This document shows, piece by piece, positions 60,701 to 64,000 of a DNA stretch of 64,000 nt. The translations under genes and the position numbers were made by a program. Origin of the DNA: Caprella mutica (lineage: Eukaryota; Arthropoda; Malacostraca; Amphipoda; Caprellidae); assembly GCA_947561585.1 (NCBI GenBank), contig CANNZV010001164.1, positions 62,001 to 126,000 on the forward strand, in the 5' to 3' direction. The stretch's first letter is position 1; the number at the start of each line of letters is the position of its first letter. The notes under the pieces are model-generated. The model did not search any database. It was not told the DNA's origin and worked only from the letters and a program-made list of their open reading frames with translations.

Positions 60701-63700
60701 CAAGGGAGACTGAACTTTGTGACATGTTGCACACTACACAATGGAGACTGAACTTTGTGACATGTTGCACACTACACAATGGAGACTGAACTTTGTGACA
60801 CGTTGCACACTACACAATGGAGACTGAACTTTGTGACATGTTGCACACTACACAATGGAGACTGAACTTTGTGACATGTTGCACCCTCACAATGGAGACT
60901 GAACTTTGTGACATGTTGCACACTACACAATGGAGACTGAACTTTGTGACATGTTGCATACTACACAATGGAGACTGAACTTTGTGACATGTTGCACCCT
61001 CACAATGGAGACTGAACTTTGTGACATGTTGCACACTACACAATGGAGACTGAACTTTGTGACATGTTGCACCCTCACAATGGAGACTGAACTTTGTGAC
61101 ATGTTTCACACTACACAATGGAGACTGATCTTTGTGACATGTTGCACACTACACAATGGAGACTGAACTTTGTGACATGTTGCACACTACACAATGGAGA
61201 CTGAACTTTGTGACATGTTGCACCCTCACAATAGAAACTGAACTTTGTGACATGTTGCACACTACACAATGGAGACTGATCTTTGTGACATATTGCACCC
61301 TCACAATGGAGACTGAACTTTGTGACATGTTGCACACTACACAATGGAGACTGAACTTTGTGACACGTTGCACCCTCACAATGGAGACTGAACTTTGTGA
61401 CATGTTGCACACTACACAATGGAGACTGAACTTTGTGACATGTTGCACACTACACAATGGAGACTGAACTTTGTGACATGTTGCACACTACACAATGGAG
61501 ACTGAACTTTGTGACACGTTGCACCCTCACAATGGAGACTGAACTTTGTGACATGTTGCACACTACACAATGGAGACTGAACTTTGTGACACGTTGCACC
61601 CTCACAATGGAGACTGAACTTTGTGACACGTTGCACACTACACAATGGAGACTGAACTTCGTGACATGTTGCACACTACACAATGGAGACTGAACTTTGT
61701 GACATGTTGCACACTACACAATGGAGACTGAACTTTGTGATACGTTGCACACTACACAATGGAGACTGAACTTTGTGACATGTTGCACACTACACAATGG
61801 AGACTGAACTTTGTGACATGTTGCACCCTCACAATGGAGACTGAACTTTGTGACATGTTGCACACTACACAATGGAGACTGAACTTTGTGACATGTTGCA
61901 CCCTCACAATGGAGACTGAACTTTGTGACACGTTGCACACTACACAATGGAGACTGAACTTTGTGACATGTTGCACACTACACAACGGAGACTGAACTTT
62001 GTGACATGTTGCACCCTCACAATGGAGACTGAACTTTGTGACATGTTGCACACTACACAATGGAGACTGAACTTTGTGACATGTTGCACCCTCACAATGG
62101 AGACTGGACTTTGTGACACGTTGCACACTACACAATGGAGACTGAACTTTGTGACATGTTGCACCCTCACAATGGAGACTGAACATTGTAACATGTTGCA
62201 CACTACACAATGGAGACTGAACTTTGTGACATGTTGCACACTACACAATGGAGACTGAACTTTGTGACATGTTGCACCCTCACAATGGAGACTGAACTTT
62301 GTGGCATGTTGCTCACTTCATAATGGAGACTGAACTTTGTGACATGTTGCACACTACACAATGGAGACTGAACTTTGTGACATGTAGCACACTACACAAT
62401 GGAGACTGAACTTTGTGACATGTTGCACACTACACAATGGAGACTGAACTTTGTGACATGTTGCACACTACACAATGGAGACTGGACTTTGTGACATGTT
62501 GCACCCTCACAATGGAGACTGAACTTTGTGACACGTTGCACCCTCACAATGGAGACTGAACTTTGTGACACGTTGCACACTACACAATAGAGACTGAGCT
62601 TTGTGACATGTTGCTCACTACACAATGGAGACTGAGCTTTGTGACATGTTGCTCACTACACAATGGAGACTGAACTTTGTGACACGTTGCACACTACACA
62701 ATGGAGACTGAACTTTGTGACACGTTGCACACTACACAATGGAGACTGAACTTTGTGACATGTTGCACCCTCACAATGGAGACTGAACTTTGTGACATGT
62801 TGCACACAACACAATGGAGACTGAACTTTGTGACATGTTGCACCCTCACAATGGAGACTGAACTTTGTGACATGTTGCACACTACACAATGGAGACTGAA
62901 CTTTGTGACATGTTGCACACTACACAATGGAGACTGAACTTTGTGACATGTTGCACACTACACAATGGAGACTGAACTTTATGACATGTTGCACACTACA
63001 CAATGGAGACTGAACTTTGTGACACGTTTCACCCTCACAATGGAGACTGAACTTTGTGACATGTTGCACCCTCACAATGGAGACTGAACTTTGTGACATG
63101 TTGCACACTACACAATGGAGACTGAACTTTGTGACATGTTGCACACTACACAATGGAGACTGAACTTTGTGACACGTTGCACACTACACAATGGAGACTG
63201 AACTTTGTGACATGTTGCACACTACACAATGGAGACTGAACTTTGTGACATGTTGCACACTACACAATGGAGACTGAACTTTGTGACACGTTGCACACTA
63301 CACAATGGAGACTGAACTGTGTGACATGTTGCACACAACACAATGGAGACTGAACTTTGTGACATGTTGCACACTACACAATGGAGACTGAACTTTGTGA
63401 CATGTTGCACACTACACAATGGAGACTGAACTTTGTGACATGTTGCACACTACACAATGGAGACTGAACTTTGTGACACGTTGCACACTACACAATGGAG
63501 ACTGAACTTTGTGACATGTTGCACACTACACAATGGAGACTGAACTTTGTGACATGTTGCACCCTCACAATGGAGACTGAACTTTGTGACATGTTGCACA
63601 CTACACAATGGAGACTGAACTTTGTGACATGTTGCACACTACACAATGGACACTGAACTTTGTGACATGTTGCACCCTCACAATGGAGACTGAACTTTGT

Positions 63701-64000
63701 GACATGTTGCACACTACACAATGGAGACTGAACTTTGTGACATGTTGCACCCTCACAATGGAGACTGAACTTTGTGACATGTTGCACACTACACAATGGA
63801 GACTGATCTTTGTGACATGTTGCACACTACACAATGGAGACTGAACTTTGTGACATGTTGCACACTACACAATGGAGACTGAACTTTGTGACAAGTTGCA
63901 CCCTCACAATAGAAACTGAACTTTGTGACATGTTGCACACTACACAATGGAGACTGATCTTTGTGACATATTGCACCCTCACAATGGAGACTGAACTTTG
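51771..64000. repeat. Satellite of 37/38-bp units, over 12.2 kb, runs off the window
   Basis: Units share CACAATGGAGACTGAACTTT followed by GTGACATGTTGCAC, ending CCT (37) or ACTA (38). About 325 units. Pairs of 37+38 make 75 bases, which keeps frames open on both strands. Large blocks repeat at shifts of 1810 (53.0 to 54.8 kb), 3844 (55.0 to 58.9 kb) and 4864-4865 (56.6 to 61.5 kb). No gene inside. Confidence 0.96.

Noticed and set aside
51722..63844. Dozens of 77-228-codon frames on both strands in the satellite
   Set aside because: Shadows of the 37+38=75-base periodicity.

Overview
The window is eukaryotic nuclear DNA, most likely from an insect. It is AT-rich and has GT-AG introns and single-gene transcription units. 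It carries the usual insect DNA transposons (piggyBac, Tc1/mariner, hAT-like, pogo-like and Harbinger-like elements) and an exceptional load of minisatellites. There is no bacterial gene organisation. The species cannot be fixed from sequence alone; Hemiptera is only a guess.

Two host genes were rebuilt by eye from splice sites, phase continuity and protein similarity. (1) The plus strand from 2434 to 31577 carries at least 15 exons of a CASD1/CAS1-family gene (sialic acid 9-O-acetyltransferase type). It has an N-terminal SGNH esterase-like domain with GDS and DxxH motifs, followed by the multi-spanning membrane acyltransferase domain. All 15 exon junctions keep frame and give 727 codons plus a stop; the extreme N-terminus lies upstream or was not found. 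(2) The minus strand from 43028 down to 32448 carries a five-exon gene for a 162-residue secreted CUB-like protein. It is convergent with CASD1. A non-coding first exon and promoter near 47.3 kb are possible.

The introns and flanks are filled with mobile elements and tandem arrays. CASD1 intron 1 holds a pogo-like MITE with an internal 18-bp array and a 2.4-kb 19-bp array. Intron 2 holds a dead Tc1 element. Intron 5 (10.6 kb) holds a second pogo-like MITE, two elements bounded by inverted 15-bp minisatellites, a 16-bp array and a GC-rich palindromic block. Intron 9 holds a piggyBac element with an apparently intact transposase. Intron 14 holds a Harbinger-like MITE and a foldback. CUB-gene introns hold a palindromic mariner, a 54-bp array, a TTAA-flanked MITE, a 1.6-kb array of 26-bp units that copy the exon 3 splice donor, and a hAT-like element with a 31-bp array.

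From 44 to 51.7 kb the sequence is mostly non-coding, with a 17-bp array, a roughly 0.75-kb direct duplication and two 15-bp arrays. From 51.77 kb to the window end it is one continuous satellite of alternating 37- and 38-bp units with higher-order duplications. The long open frames inside arrays follow from unit length and lack of stops; they are not genes.

The most unusual signals are the inverted 15-bp minisatellite termini sharing a GG...CC plan, the array built from a splice-donor junction, tandem arrays seeded inside several transposon families, and a mariner whose 5' end is duplicated in inverted orientation.
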